From assembly GCF_009696465.1 (NCBI RefSeq), contig NZ_VULX01000028.1, positions 1-37,697 of the forward strand: a DNA stretch of 37,697 nucleotides, written 5' to 3'. The translations under genes were made by a program, and so were the position numbers. Under the pieces are notes generated by a model, which was not told the origin of the DNA, made no database searches, and saw only the letters and a program-made list of their open reading frames with translations. Origin of the DNA: Inconstantimicrobium porci. GTDB lineage: Bacteria > Bacillota > Clostridia > Clostridiales > Clostridiaceae. Shown here one piece after another: positions 7,151 to 15,768 of the stretch. Every line of letters starts with the position of its first letter. The stretch's first letter is position 1.

Positions 7151-7213
7151 ATGGACATTAGTGACATATGTGGCATTTTAAAATTAAAGTTAGAAGTTAA
7201 CTGGGGGGTATAA
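7151..7213 (+). CDS. Possible upstream ORF between T-box and brnQ (20 aa)
   Basis: A 20-codon ORF (MDISDICGILKLKLEVNWGV) with AAAAGGGGGAATGCAC directly before its ATG. Eight of twenty codons specify Ile, Leu or Val. It sits in the unusually long 255-nt stretch between the T-box terminator and brnQ and is followed by an inverted repeat, ACTGCTA (7222-7228) with TAGCAGT (7265-7271). It could be a leader peptide giving a second layer of branched-chain amino-acid control, or a chance ORF with a good ribosome site. Confidence 0.3.
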   Translation: MDISDICGILKLKLEVNWGV

Positions 7214-7340
7214 AAATAATAACTGCTATATTGCAAATATAAAATAAATATAAATTCTATGGTGTAGCAGTAATTAACCCTTAATAGTAAAAATTAGTAT
7301 AAAAAAAATATGAAATTAAATTTATTTGGGGGTAAGTATA

Positions 7341-8678
7341 ATGAATAAATTATCAAAGAAAGATATGGCTTTAGTAAGCCTTATGCTTTTCTCATTATTT
7401 TTTGGAGCAGGAAACTTAATATTTCCACCATTTTTAGGACAGGCAGCAGGGAAAAATGCCTGGGTTGCAATGGCTGGATTCTTCATTACAGCAGTAGGTT
7501 TTCCTGTACTTGGAGTAGTTGCAGTTGCTAAGTGTGGGGGGCTTAGAAATCTTGCAGCAAGAGTAAATAATAAATTTGCAGTAGTATTTACTGTACTTAT
7601 ATATTTATCAATTGGACCATGTCTTGGGATACCACGAGCAGGAAGTCTTCCTTTTGAAATGGCAGTATCACCTTATCTGCCAAATGGATTTTCAGTTGGA
7701 ACAGCAAGATTTATGTACACACTTGTATTTTTTGCAGTAGCTTTCTGGCTGGCATCTTCACCATCAAAGCTTGTTGATAGACTGGGAAAAGTACTGACAC
7801 CTATGCTTTTAGTATTAATAGCATTATTATTTGTATCATCTTTATTTAATCCAGTTGGATCATATGGACAAGCAACTGGAAATTATGTGAATTCTGCATT
7901 TACACAGGGATTTCTTGATGGTTATCAGACAATGGATACAATTGCGGCATTAAATTTTGGTATTGTAATAGCAGTAGCAGTAAAATCAAGGGGCGTTAAT
8001 GATAATAAAACAGTAGTTTCTTCTTCAATCAAAGCAGGATTTGGAGCTGGAACACTTTTAATTGTAATTTACTCAATTCTTTGTCATCTTGGGGCAAGCA
8101 GTGGATTGAGATTTAAAATGACTGAAAATGGAGCACAGACTCTTACTAATGTAACAACTTATATTTTTGGAAAACCTGGAGCTATTCTTTTAGCAGCAAT
8201 TTTCACACTTGCATGCTTAACTACATCTGTAGGCCTTATAACTTCATGTAGTGAATATTTTTCAAGCGTAAGCAGATTGTCATATAAAAAATGGACAGTA
8301 ATCTTAACATTATGGAGTATGGGACTTGCTAACATGGGACTGACAAAGATATTAGCGGTTTCTGTACCAGTACTTACAGCAATCTATCCAGTAGCAATTA
8401 TGCTTATTGTTCTTTCATTATTTGATAAGTATCTAAAGAACACAACTTATGTATATAAAATGACAATACTTTTCACAGGATTAGTAAGCGTTGTTGATGC
8501 ATTAAACCAGACAAACATCAAGCTTGGATTTGTCACAAACTTAGTAAGTAAACTTCCGCTATTCAGTAATGGGTTATGCTGGATAGTACCTGCAGTGGTT
8601 GGAGCACTGCTGGGATTGGGATTAGAGATGGTAATGACAAAGAAAAAAGCACAACAGGCAGCAGTATCAATGGAATAA
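7341..8678 (+). CDS. brnQ: Branched-chain amino acid:cation symporter BrnQ
   Basis: A 445-residue polytopic membrane carrier importing leucine, isoleucine and valine with Na+ or H+. The N-terminal SLFFGAGNLIFPPFLGQAAG is the signature of the BrnQ/LIVCS family, and the hydrophobic profile gives about 12 membrane helices with a short basic C-terminus (MTKKKAQQA). The ATG at 7341 is preferred, with GGGGG 8 nt upstream; an in-frame TTG at 7326 is not needed. Control is by the T-box leader at 6861-7085, so uptake should rise when a branched-chain tRNA is uncharged. It stands alone, with no other amino-acid gene nearby. Confidence 0.93.
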   Translation: MNKLSKKDMALVSLMLFSLFFGAGNLIFPPFLGQAAGKNAWVAMAGFFITAVGFPVLGVVAVAKCGGLRNLAARVNNKFAVVFTVLIYLSIGPCLGIPRAGSLPFEMAVSPYLPNGFSVGTARFMYTLVFFAVAFWLASSPSKLVDRLGKVLTPMLLVLIALLFVSSLFNPVGSYGQATGNYVNSAFTQGFLDGYQTMDTIAALNFGIVIAVAVKSRGVNDNKTVVSSSIKAGFGAGTLLIVIYSILCHLGASSGLRFKMTENGAQTLTNVTTYIFGKPGAILLAAIFTLACLTTSVGLITSCSEYFSSVSRLSYKKWTVILTLWSMGLANMGLTKILAVSVPVLTAIYPVAIMLIVLSLFDKYLKNTTYVYKMTILFTGLVSVVDALNQTNIKLGFVTNLVSKLPLFSNGLCWIVPAVVGALLGLGLEMVMTKKKAQQAAVSME

Positions 8679-8780
8679 ATTAAGCAGGTAAAACCTTTTC
8701 TGTGACCTGATTGTAATTTATAGACTATGAATTTAATTTCCTGTATAATAGTTGTAATAAAAATAGTAGGAGATAAATCT

Positions 8781-9935
8781 ATGAAAAATGAAAAGAAAAA
8801 ATTGCACTTGGGTCAGATTATAACTGTAGTTTTATTTTTAGCGTTATGTGGAGCAGCAGGATTTTTTGGAGCCAGATATATAGATACTTCTCTGCCCAAT
8901 ACAGGTATTGCACAGAAGTCGATGCTTTTTCTGTTTCTTATTTTAATATTATATCTGGCTTGTTTTATGCAGATTATTATTCATGAAGGTGGCCATTTAA
9001 TATTTGGTCTAATGACTGGATATGAATTTGCTTCATTTAGAATCGGCAGTATTATGTTTGTAAAAAAGAAAGATGGTATAAAGGTTAAGAGATTTTCACT
9101 TGCTGGTACAGGTGGCCAGTGTCTGCTATATATTAATGATTATAATGATGGGAATTATCCATACATACTTTATAATCTTGGAGGTTCTTTAAATAATTTA
9201 ATATGGTCAGTTTTAGCGGGAATACTTTATCTATTTACAAGGGGAAATAGATATTTATCAGCTTTTTTAATTCTCTTTGCGGCATTTGGCATAGCATTTG
9301 CAATATTAAATGCAGTACCAATGTCAGGAGCAGTTAATAACGATGGAAAAAATACTCTTGATCTTATGAGAAGCAGCAATGCAAGAAGATGTTTTTACGA
9401 AATGATGAAGATTAATGCACTTATAACTAAAGAAGTAAGACTTAAAGATATGGATGATGAGCTGTTTGTTATTCCAGAGAAAGAGTATCTTAATAATGCT
9501 TTATCTGCATCTATAGGTGCTAATGCTGTGAGCAGAGAAATGGACAAGATGAATTTTGCAGGAGTAATTGAAAAGGGGCATTATATACTGCAAAATGCAG
9601 AAGGACTTATTCCAATTTATAAAAGCGCAGTCAAGCTAGAGATTATTTATGCTGAGCTTGTTACAGAAAATTCGCAAGAAAAGGTAGACGAGCTTTTTGA
9701 TAAAGAAGTTAAAAAATTTGCAGCAGTTTCTAAAAAGAATATTTCAGTAATTAGAACGCAGTATGCATATAGTCTTTTATATGAAAATGATCAGAATAAA
9801 GCACAGCAGTACCTTACTTTGTTTGAGAAATATGCAGGAAAACATCCTCATAAATGCGAAGTGGAGAGTGAAAGAGATCTTTTAAGTTATGCAAAAGCAA
9901 GATATGATTCACAGAACAGTGCTATGGGGGAATAG
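8781..9935 (+). CDS. M50-type membrane metallopeptidase-like protein
   Basis: A 384-residue membrane protein. After a first helix (about 10-30) and a second (about 47-64) comes IIIHEGGHLIFGLMTGY: H68-E-G-G-H72 is an HExxH zinc site at the membrane, as in site-2 proteases. The second M50 motif is visible as NAVPMSG...NNDGKNT, the N-x-x-P ... D-G element. Residues after about 200 form a soluble, helical TPR-like domain to the C-terminus. AGGAG lies 9 nt before the ATG at 8781, so I reject the longer ORF from 8727. Related proteins in clostridia are annotated as M50 family; the substrate is unknown and no anti-sigma factor is nearby. Confidence 0.75.
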   Translation: MKNEKKKLHLGQIITVVLFLALCGAAGFFGARYIDTSLPNTGIAQKSMLFLFLILILYLACFMQIIIHEGGHLIFGLMTGYEFASFRIGSIMFVKKKDGIKVKRFSLAGTGGQCLLYINDYNDGNYPYILYNLGGSLNNLIWSVLAGILYLFTRGNRYLSAFLILFAAFGIAFAILNAVPMSGAVNNDGKNTLDLMRSSNARRCFYEMMKINALITKEVRLKDMDDELFVIPEKEYLNNALSASIGANAVSREMDKMNFAGVIEKGHYILQNAEGLIPIYKSAVKLEIIYAELVTENSQEKVDELFDKEVKKFAAVSKKNISVIRTQYAYSLLYENDQNKAQQYLTLFEKYAGKHPHKCEVESERDLLSYAKARYDSQNSAMGE

Positions 9936-10002
9936 TAAGATCAAAAAGGGAAACATTAGGGAAAGAAGTAGATTAATAAAACTATAAATTTGTGTCTTTG
10001 AT

Positions 10003-10034
10003 AAGATGAAAGTATATGACTTTCATCTTTTTTT
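10003..10034 (+). terminator. Terminator after the M50-like gene
   Basis: AAGATGAAAGT (10003-10013) pairs perfectly with ACTTTCATCTT (10019-10029) around a 5-nt loop and runs into TTTTTTT. It closes the M50-like transcription unit. Confidence 0.85.
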
Positions 10035-10115
10035 ATATAAAACCATTGAATTATTTTTGATTATTTTATATAAAATAATAGAAGTATGTAAAATTAACGA
10101 GTCAATGTGAAAAAA

Positions 10116-10145
10116 TTGTTGAAAAATTAACAATCATGATATAAA
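10116..10145 (+). promoter_or_regulatory. Rex-type operator overlapping the ldh promoter
   Basis: TTGTTGAAAAATTAACAA (10116-10133) matches the Rex consensus TTGTTAANNNNTTAACAA with one mismatch. A -10-like TATAAA (10140-10145) lies directly downstream, so the -35 region (TTGTTG/TGTTGA) is inside the operator. Rex is the NADH-sensing repressor of fermentation genes in Gram-positive bacteria; high NADH would release it and induce ldh. The Rex gene itself is not in this window. Confidence 0.7.
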
Positions 10146-10249
10146 ATTGATGTTAGAAAAGACAGACAATTTAGAAAATAAAGTTTCTTTTCATAACGAT
10201 TGATGAAATAATTGAAAAACAAGAGAAAAAGCTTTTAGGAGGATTATTT

Positions 10250-11197
10250 ATGTTAAAGTCAAGAAAAATAGCAGTAGTTGGAACAGGACTTGTTGGTTCA
10301 AGCTGTGCATTTGCAATGGTAAACCAATGTATATGTGATGAATTGTTATTAATCGACATCAATGAAGAAAAAGCAAAAGGTGAAGCATGGGATTTAACTC
10401 ACGGAGTTCCTTTCATGTCTCAGAGAACTAAGGTTAGAACAGCTACATATGCAGATTGTACAGATGTTGATGTAGTAGTAATAACAGCAGGACCAGCACC
10501 AAAAGCTGGACAGACTAGACTTGATACTTTAGGAGTAAGTGCTAAGATCTGTGATTCAATAGTTACACCAATAATGGAATCAGGATTCAACGGAATCTTT
10601 GTAATTGCATCAAACCCAGTTGATATAATTACATACCACGTATGGAAATTATCTGGGCTTCCAAAGAACCAGGTAATAGGAACAGGAACTACAATAGATT
10701 CATCAAGACTTAAGAATTTCTTATCAGAACATTTAGATGGAATTGATACAAGATCAATACATGCATATGCAATGGGAGAACACGGAGATTCTCAGATGTG
10801 TCCATGGTCAAATGTTAGCGTAGCTGGAAAGTCATTCTTAAAAATGAGAGAAGAAAACGAAGAATTAGCTAAAATAGATCTTGACGAAATAGTTGAAAAA
10901 ACAGCTAGAGCTGGATGGGAAGTATACAACAGAAAAGGAACTACATATTATGGTATAGCTTCATGTGTTACTGGAATAATCAAATCAATATTCCACGATG
11001 AAAAGAAGATATTACCTGTATCATCACTACTTGAAGGTGAATACGGCGAAAACAACGTATATACAGGAGTACCAACAGTTATCGGAAAGAATGGTGCTGA
11101 AAGAGTAGTAGAAATAGATATGACAGAAGAAGAAATGGATAAGTTCAAGAAATCAAACAATGTATTAAGAGAATATATGTCACATATCGGATACTAA
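10250..11197 (+). CDS. ldh: L-lactate dehydrogenase
   Basis: A 315-residue NAD-dependent L-lactate dehydrogenase reducing pyruvate to L-lactate. The Rossmann motif is [10 protein letters not shown] (residues 9-18). The substrate loop AGQTRLDTL carries Q88, the residue that favours pyruvate over oxaloacetate, and R90. SNPVDI is at 121-126 and the catalytic His178 is in MGEHGDSQ. Length is normal. TAGGAGG lies upstream of the ATG. A putative Rex operator sits over the promoter about 110 bp upstream. A PTS_EIIC_2-type permease follows 32 bp downstream on the same strand, suggesting a two-gene operon. Confidence 0.96.
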   Translation: MLKSRKIAVVGTGLVGSSCAFAMVNQCICDELLLIDINEEKAKGEAWDLTHGVPFMSQRTKVRTATYADCTDVDVVVITAGPAPKAGQTRLDTLGVSAKICDSIVTPIMESGFNGIFVIASNPVDIITYHVWKLSGLPKNQVIGTGTTIDSSRLKNFLSEHLDGIDTRSIHAYAMGEHGDSQMCPWSNVSVAGKSFLKMREENEELAKIDLDEIVEKTARAGWEVYNRKGTTYYGIASCVTGIIKSIFHDEKKILPVSSLLEGEYGENNVYTGVPTVIGKNGAERVVEIDMTEEEMDKFKKSNNVLREYMSHIGY

Positions 11198-11229
11198 GAT
11201 TTTAAGGATTATTCTAAGGAGAAAAATAA

Positions 11230-12246
11230 ATGAAAAACGGCTATATAAAAGATAGAATATTTAAAGGTTCATCAGGTCTTGCACAGGGTATCTTTGTAAC
11301 ACTTGGTATAGGACTACTTTTAGAAAACATCGGTAAGATGTTAGGATTTGCCCCACTAGTAACTATAGGTACAGTTACTAAGATGCTTATGGCGCCTGGA
11401 ATAGGGGCTGGTATAGCATTTGCTTTAGGAGCTAATGCACTTACAATATTCTCAGCGATGGCAGCATCAACTCTTGGAGCAGCAGCAATGACAATAACTC
11501 CGGAAGTAGGAATTCTTATAAAGACTGGAGAGCCAATAGGAGCTGTTCTTGCAGGTATAGTAGCTACATATGTAGGTAAAAGAATTTCAGGTAAGACAAG
11601 TCTTGATATGATGATCGTACCCCTATCAGCAGTAGTAATCGGTGGGTTATTCGGATTCTATGCTTCACAGTTTATAACTCCAATACTTAACACAGTTGGT
11701 GGAGCAATAACAGGAGCTACTCAGTCTAACTTAATAGTATCTTCTATAGTTATAGCAGTACTTTGGGCAATACTTTTAGTATCTCCAGCATCATCTGTTG
11801 CACTTGCTTTAGCACTTGGACTTAATGGTCATGCATCAGCAGCAGCACTTATCGGATGTACAGCTACATTTGTATCATTTGTAATAATGTCATACAAAGA
11901 AAACAACATGGGTGCAATCCTTGCAATAGGATTATGTACACCAAAGGTTCAGTTACCAAACGTAACAAGAAACCTTAAGATTATGATACCAACTTTAGTA
12001 GCTTCAGCTATCGCTGCACCAATAGCAGTTGCAGGATTAAATTTTACAGCTGAAACAGCATTAGCTGGTATGGGATTATGCTCATTCGTTGCACCAATCA
12101 GTATCTTAGGTTCTCAAGGAATTAAAGGCTTAGGAATATATATTGCTGGTGGTATAGTAATCCCAGGAATTATCTCATTCATAGTTTATATAGCAATGAA
12201 GAAAAAAGGCCTGATTAAAGAAGGCGACCTTAAGATGGAAGCTTAA
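11230..12246 (+). CDS. PTS_EIIC_2-type membrane permease (orphan)
   Basis: A 338-residue, very hydrophobic, Gly/Ala-rich protein with about ten membrane segments, resembling the PF13303 'PTS system EIIC 2' family: FKGSSGLAQGIFVTLGIGLL near the N-terminus and repeated GAGIAFALGA / ALALALGLNGH motifs. No EIIA or EIIB domain is fused or adjacent, so sugar phosphorylation by this protein alone is doubtful. AAGGAG lies 8 nt before the ATG. It is probably cotranscribed with ldh and shares the terminator at 12285. I infer a role linked to fermentation, perhaps transport of a lactate- or pyruvate-related solute, but only from position. Confidence 0.8.
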   Translation: MKNGYIKDRIFKGSSGLAQGIFVTLGIGLLLENIGKMLGFAPLVTIGTVTKMLMAPGIGAGIAFALGANALTIFSAMAASTLGAAAMTITPEVGILIKTGEPIGAVLAGIVATYVGKRISGKTSLDMMIVPLSAVVIGGLFGFYASQFITPILNTVGGAITGATQSNLIVSSIVIAVLWAILLVSPASSVALALALGLNGHASAAALIGCTATFVSFVIMSYKENNMGAILAIGLCTPKVQLPNVTRNLKIMIPTLVASAIAAPIAVAGLNFTAETALAGMGLCSFVAPISILGSQGIKGLGIYIAGGIVIPGIISFIVYIAMKKKGLIKEGDLKMEA

Positions 12247-12284
12247 TTTCCAATAAAGAAAATATAAACAATTAAAGAAATATA

Positions 12285-12329
12285 AAAGAGCGTATGATAG
12301 ATAATAGTTCTATCGTGGGCTCTTTTTTT
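12285..12329 (+). terminator. Terminator of the ldh operon
   Basis: AAAGAGC (12285-12291) pairs with GCTCTTT (12319-12325), with an inner stem GATAGA/TCTATC, followed by a T-run. It ends the ldh-permease transcript. Confidence 0.8.
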
Positions 12330-12502
12330 AATGTCTAGGAAATTGCATTCAAAAAACATCATTTTTTAATAATTTTAGTTCATAGTAAATAATTTATTGA
12401 TGAATACTTTTTAAGTTTTTCTTATAAAATTAAATGTAATAGCATTATTTGTGATCGCAGTGGAAAATGAATGATGCTTAATAAATTTAAGATGGTGGTA
12501 TT

Positions 12503-12727
12503 ATGGCATATTATAAATCAATAATTATTAATTTTGTAGGAGGACATGTTTTAAAATTTAGCAACCAGAGTGTTGCTAATAATACGATAAGTAATATTCA
12601 ATATGAGAATTTAAAATCATGGCTTGATTCAGGTGGAGAAGTGCATAAAGTCAGTACTATGAACGGAGATGATTTCGTACTGTATAAAAGAAATATCTGC
12701 TTTTCACAGATAATAGAAAAAAATTAA
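12503..12727 (+). CDS. Small hypothetical protein (74 aa)
   Basis: A 74-residue soluble protein beginning MAYYKSIIINFVGGHVLKFS. The pattern of alternating hydrophobic residues suggests a small beta-rich fold, with GDDFVLYKRNICF near the end. GGTGG lies 6 nt before the ATG. No family is recognised; short proteins of this look recur in clostridia. It is separated from the ldh terminator by about 170 bp of plain AT-rich sequence and followed by another small gene. Confidence 0.6.
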   Translation: MAYYKSIIINFVGGHVLKFSNQSVANNTISNIQYENLKSWLDSGGEVHKVSTMNGDDFVLYKRNICFSQIIEKN

Positions 12728-12833
12728 TAAAAAGTATCAACAAATGAAATAAAAATGTAATAAACTGGCAACAATATAGGTATATAATTCTGGTATAGGG
12801 AATTAATATCTATAGAAAAAGGAGTGACACTAT

Positions 12834-13007
12834 ATGAAGAAAGTTGGTAGCGATTTATACGATGAAGGAACAGATGATGAAATGGAGATTCGGAAAACAA
12901 AATCATCAGCAAATGCAGCAATGGTGATATCATTAGGTATTCTTGTTTTGACGATTGTTCTAGGTGTAATTGTATTGAAAACATCAGTAAATGCTATGAT
13001 GCCATAG
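12834..13007 (+). CDS. Small single-pass membrane protein (57 aa)
   Basis: A 57-codon gene with GGAGTGACACTAT before the ATG. The N-terminal 25 residues are acidic and soluble (KKVGSDLYDEGTDDEMEIRK); residues about 30-49 are a single membrane helix (MVISLGILVLTIVLGVIVL); a short tail, KTSVNAMMP, follows. Topology and function are unknown. The ribosome site and clean helix support it as real. Between 13008 and 13295 I see only AT-rich sequence and a 7-bp inverted repeat (ATCTAGT 13251-13257 with ACTAGAT 13265-13271). Confidence 0.6.
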   Translation: MKKVGSDLYDEGTDDEMEIRKTKSSANAAMVISLGILVLTIVLGVIVLKTSVNAMMP

Positions 13008-13295
13008 CATCTTACTGATATTTTTATTTTATAGGGCGTTTAACTTTAAATAATTCTCAATCACTTTTACATCTTGTTGATATATTTCTAATACATATTA
13101 TTTGTTTTCTGTTGTGGTAATATTTACTGCCGTCTCTTAAAATTACTGATGAACCTGCTTATACCTCTCGAAAAGTTTTTTATGTATATCTAAAACTATA
13201 CAAGTCATTAAAGTCATAGTTAAACATTTACAATATATATGATGTTGACAATCTAGTTTTACATACTAGATAACATAATGTTAACAACATAATTA

Positions 13296-13324
13296 TTGAC
13301 ATTAAACTCTAAATAAAATATAAT
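13296..13324 (+). promoter_or_regulatory. Consensus promoter of the flavoprotein gene at 13375
   Basis: TTGACA (13296-13301) and TATAAT (13319-13324) are both perfect sigma-A hexamers with a 17-bp spacer. Confidence 0.85.
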
Positions 13325-13336
13325 TTGATTGTCAAA
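13324..13336 (+). promoter_or_regulatory. FabT-like MarR operator
   Basis: TTTGATTGTCAAA starts on the last base of the -10 and would block initiation when bound. It differs by one base from TTTGATTATCAAA, found in the same place at the fab promoter (22089-22101), and resembles the FabT operator of streptococci. I infer control by the MarR protein encoded at 22158. Confidence 0.65.
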
Positions 13337-13374
13337 ATATTTTAGGATAAAAATATTTTTAAGGAGTGATAATA

Positions 13375-14442
13375 ATGAATTTAAAATCATTAATCATAGG
13401 AGAGTTGACAGCAAAGCTGCCAATAATTCAAGGAGGAATGGGTGTTGGCGTTTCACTTTCAAGTCTTGCTTCTGCTGTTGCAAGAGAAGGTGGAATTGGT
13501 GTAATATCAGCAGCTCAGCCTGGATTTAATGAAGAGGATTTTGAAACTAATACTAAAGAAGCAAATATAAGAGCATTAAAGAGAGAAATAAAAAAGGCAA
13601 AGTCTATGAGCAATGGTGGAATTATTGGTGTTAATATAATGGTTGCAATGAATAATTATGAGGATTTTATAAAGGCCTCTGTTGAAGCCGGTGCTGATGT
13701 GATAATTTCAGGTGCAGGTCTGCCTACAACTCTTCCTAAATATACAAAGGGAAGCAGCGTCAAGATTGCACCGATTGTTTCTTCAGCTAGGGCTGCAAAA
13801 TTAATGTGTAAAGTATGGAAGGAAAGGTATAATTACCTGCCTGATTTCTTAGTTGTGGAAGGACCTAAAGCAGGTGGACATCTAGGATTTAAGATGGACG
13901 AGCTTCTTGATCATGAAGAGGAGCCACTAGACAAGATAGTTCCTGAAGTTATAGAAGTTGCTAAGTCTTATAAAGATGAAAAAGAAATTCCTGTTATTGC
14001 GGCAGGGGGGATATATACAGGAAGTGATATTGCGAAGTTCCTAAAGCTTGGAGCAGATGGAGTTCAGATGGCTACAAGATTTATCTGCACTGAAGAGTGT
14101 GATGCAGATATAAAATTCAAGGAGGAATTCTTAAAATGTCATGAAGATGAAATTAAGATAATAAAAAGTCCTGTTGGTATGCCAAGAAGGGCTGTCCACA
14201 ATCAATTTCTAAAAGATGTGGAAGAAGGAAAAGTCAAGGTAAATAGATGCTTTGGCTGTGTAAAGAAATGTAACCCTAAAACTACACCATACTGTATAAC
14301 TAGAGCACTTGTGAATGCAGTAAAAGGTGATGTAGACCATGGACTTATCTTTACAGGAACTAATGGATATAGAAATGATAAGATAGTCAAAGTACATGAT
14401 CTTATAAATGAATTAGTAACAGAAGCTGAAGCTGCTATTTAA
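13375..14442 (+). CDS. FMN-dependent nitronate monooxygenase / FabK-like oxidoreductase
   Basis: A 355-residue TIM-barrel flavoprotein of the 2-nitropropane dioxygenase family. Visible motifs are LPIIQGGMGVGVSLSSLASA at the N-terminus, GVNIMVAM, ISGAGLPTTLP, VEGPKAGGHLGF, PVIAAGGIYTG and GADGVQMATRFI, i.e. the FMN phosphate-binding strands. It is longer than FabK, with a Cys-rich insertion near the C-terminus (CFGCVKKCNPKTTPYC) that is known from clostridial members. The ATG at 13375 is chosen (AAGGAG 9 nt upstream) over the GTG at 13366. The shared operator with the fab operon suggests a lipid-related role, such as handling nitro or enoyl substrates, rather than simple detoxification; that is inference. 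Confidence 0.85.
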   Translation: MNLKSLIIGELTAKLPIIQGGMGVGVSLSSLASAVAREGGIGVISAAQPGFNEEDFETNTKEANIRALKREIKKAKSMSNGGIIGVNIMVAMNNYEDFIKASVEAGADVIISGAGLPTTLPKYTKGSSVKIAPIVSSARAAKLMCKVWKERYNYLPDFLVVEGPKAGGHLGFKMDELLDHEEEPLDKIVPEVIEVAKSYKDEKEIPVIAAGGIYTGSDIAKFLKLGADGVQMATRFICTEECDADIKFKEEFLKCHEDEIKIIKSPVGMPRRAVHNQFLKDVEEGKVKVNRCFGCVKKCNPKTTPYCITRALVNAVKGDVDHGLIFTGTNGYRNDKIVKVHDLINELVTEAEAAI

Positions 14443-14518
14443 TAGTAATATTATCTTTGACTATTATTTCTTAGTAGCACTTTGATGGCTAATACTATTT
14501 TGATATAGGGGAAACCTT

Positions 14519-14566
14519 AAAAAGTCCAGTTAGATTGCTATACACAATTTCACTGGACTTTTTGTT
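14519..14566. terminator. Bidirectional terminator
   Basis: AAAAAGTCCAGT (14519-14530) pairs perfectly with ACTGGACTTTTT (14552-14563). A-run and T-run flank the stem, so it can serve both the flavoprotein gene (plus strand) and the convergent ABC permease gene ending at 14567. Confidence 0.85.
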
Positions 14567-15766
14567 TTACATATCCTTTTTTGTAAAGACAACACTAGAT
14601 ATGCTGAAAGATATTATTATAGTTATGATCATTACAATTATGCCCTGGGTTGGAATCAGCTTTGTATTTTGCAATATGGAATATATCTTTCCTGTAAATA
14701 CATCTGTTGATCGTATATATGATAAGTAAAAATATTGACTTATATTCTTAACAAATGTTGTGCCATAAATCAGATACATAAGTGCAGCATTTATTATTAC
14801 GTTGATGCTTATAGCAAGTACTGATTTATTTATTAATACAGATATCATAAAACTTACAGATACTGTTGTAATGCATATTAAGATAAAAAATAACATTTCT
14901 TTAATAATTAAATTTAGTGAAGTGACAAAGTATCCTGAGTTACCATCAAAAAGATAACGAATACTGTCCTCTGGGATAGCATGAGGTTCATATTTTATGT
15001 GTGTTAGAACAGGATAAGATGGAGTGCCGAAACCATGCATAAATCCAAATATAATAAAGAATACAGCGAAAGTAAGCAATAGCATGCATACTGCAGATAA
15101 TATAATAGCCATATATTTGCCTAGTAAGACTTTAAATCTGGAAACAGGCTGAACAAGCAGCAATTTTATTGTAGAATCATCCATCTCTTTTGAAACAATA
15201 TCACTAGACAAGATAGCAAAAAGAAGGATTATTATTGCCACACCAATATCAGTAAAGAAATTAAGCACATAATTAAATGAATTATACATAGGATATTTTG
15301 ATTCAGGTATCTTGTTATCATATAAATGCTGCAGATAACGCAGTTCCATATTATATTGAGACATTGAGAAACCTGAAGATAATTTCCCAGAATTAATTTC
15401 AAAAATTTCACATTTCATAAGTTCAATTTTTGCCTTAAGTTTATCCATAGGATCAGTATTTTTATCTTGGATTATTTGTACGTTTTTTAGCTCTTTTTCA
15501 GCGTTTGGAAGATATTTTTCTTTGTACTCTTTTTTTTCATCACTGGTAAATGTATCATTTTTCAGTTGCTCTTTTATCATATTGATTGAGTTTTTTGTAG
15601 AATCAATCATAGTAGCATTTTCATAATTCATTGAAATAATATGATTCATGTCAAGTGAATTTGTTTTAAGGCTGGTAAACATAAGTAATATAAGCATAAA
15701 TAAAATGATATATGTTTTCTTTTGCTTTAATAATTTTAACAATTCTATTTTTGTAATTTTAAACAT
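14567..15766 (-). CDS. ABC-2 type transporter permease
   Basis: A 399-residue membrane subunit. One N-terminal helix (KKTYIILFMLILLMFTSL, about 16-33) is followed by a roughly 140-residue extracytoplasmic, Lys/Glu-rich helical region and then five membrane segments from about residue 170 onward, the ABC-2 permease layout. ILSSDIVSKEMDDSTIKLLL, the amphipathic coupling helix seen in this family, is at about 184-203. The gene starts two bases after the ATPase stop (GGAGGGCTAGAAATG), so the two are coupled. It probably exports or removes a peptide or lipid-like compound; the small secreted peptide gene upstream is the obvious candidate substrate or trigger. Confidence 0.88.
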   Translation of the reverse strand: MFKITKIELLKLLKQKKTYIILFMLILLMFTSLKTNSLDMNHIISMNYENATMIDSTKNSINMIKEQLKNDTFTSDEKKEYKEKYLPNAEKELKNVQIIQDKNTDPMDKLKAKIELMKCEIFEINSGKLSSGFSMSQYNMELRYLQHLYDNKIPESKYPMYNSFNYVLNFFTDIGVAIIILLFAILSSDIVSKEMDDSTIKLLLVQPVSRFKVLLGKYMAIILSAVCMLLLTFAVFFIIFGFMHGFGTPSYPVLTHIKYEPHAIPEDSIRYLFDGNSGYFVTSLNLIIKEMLFFILICITTVSVSFMISVLINKSVLAISINVIINAALMYLIYGTTFVKNISQYFYLSYIRSTDVFTGKIYSILQNTKLIPTQGIIVMIITIIISFSISSVVFTKKDM

Positions 15767-15768
15767 TT

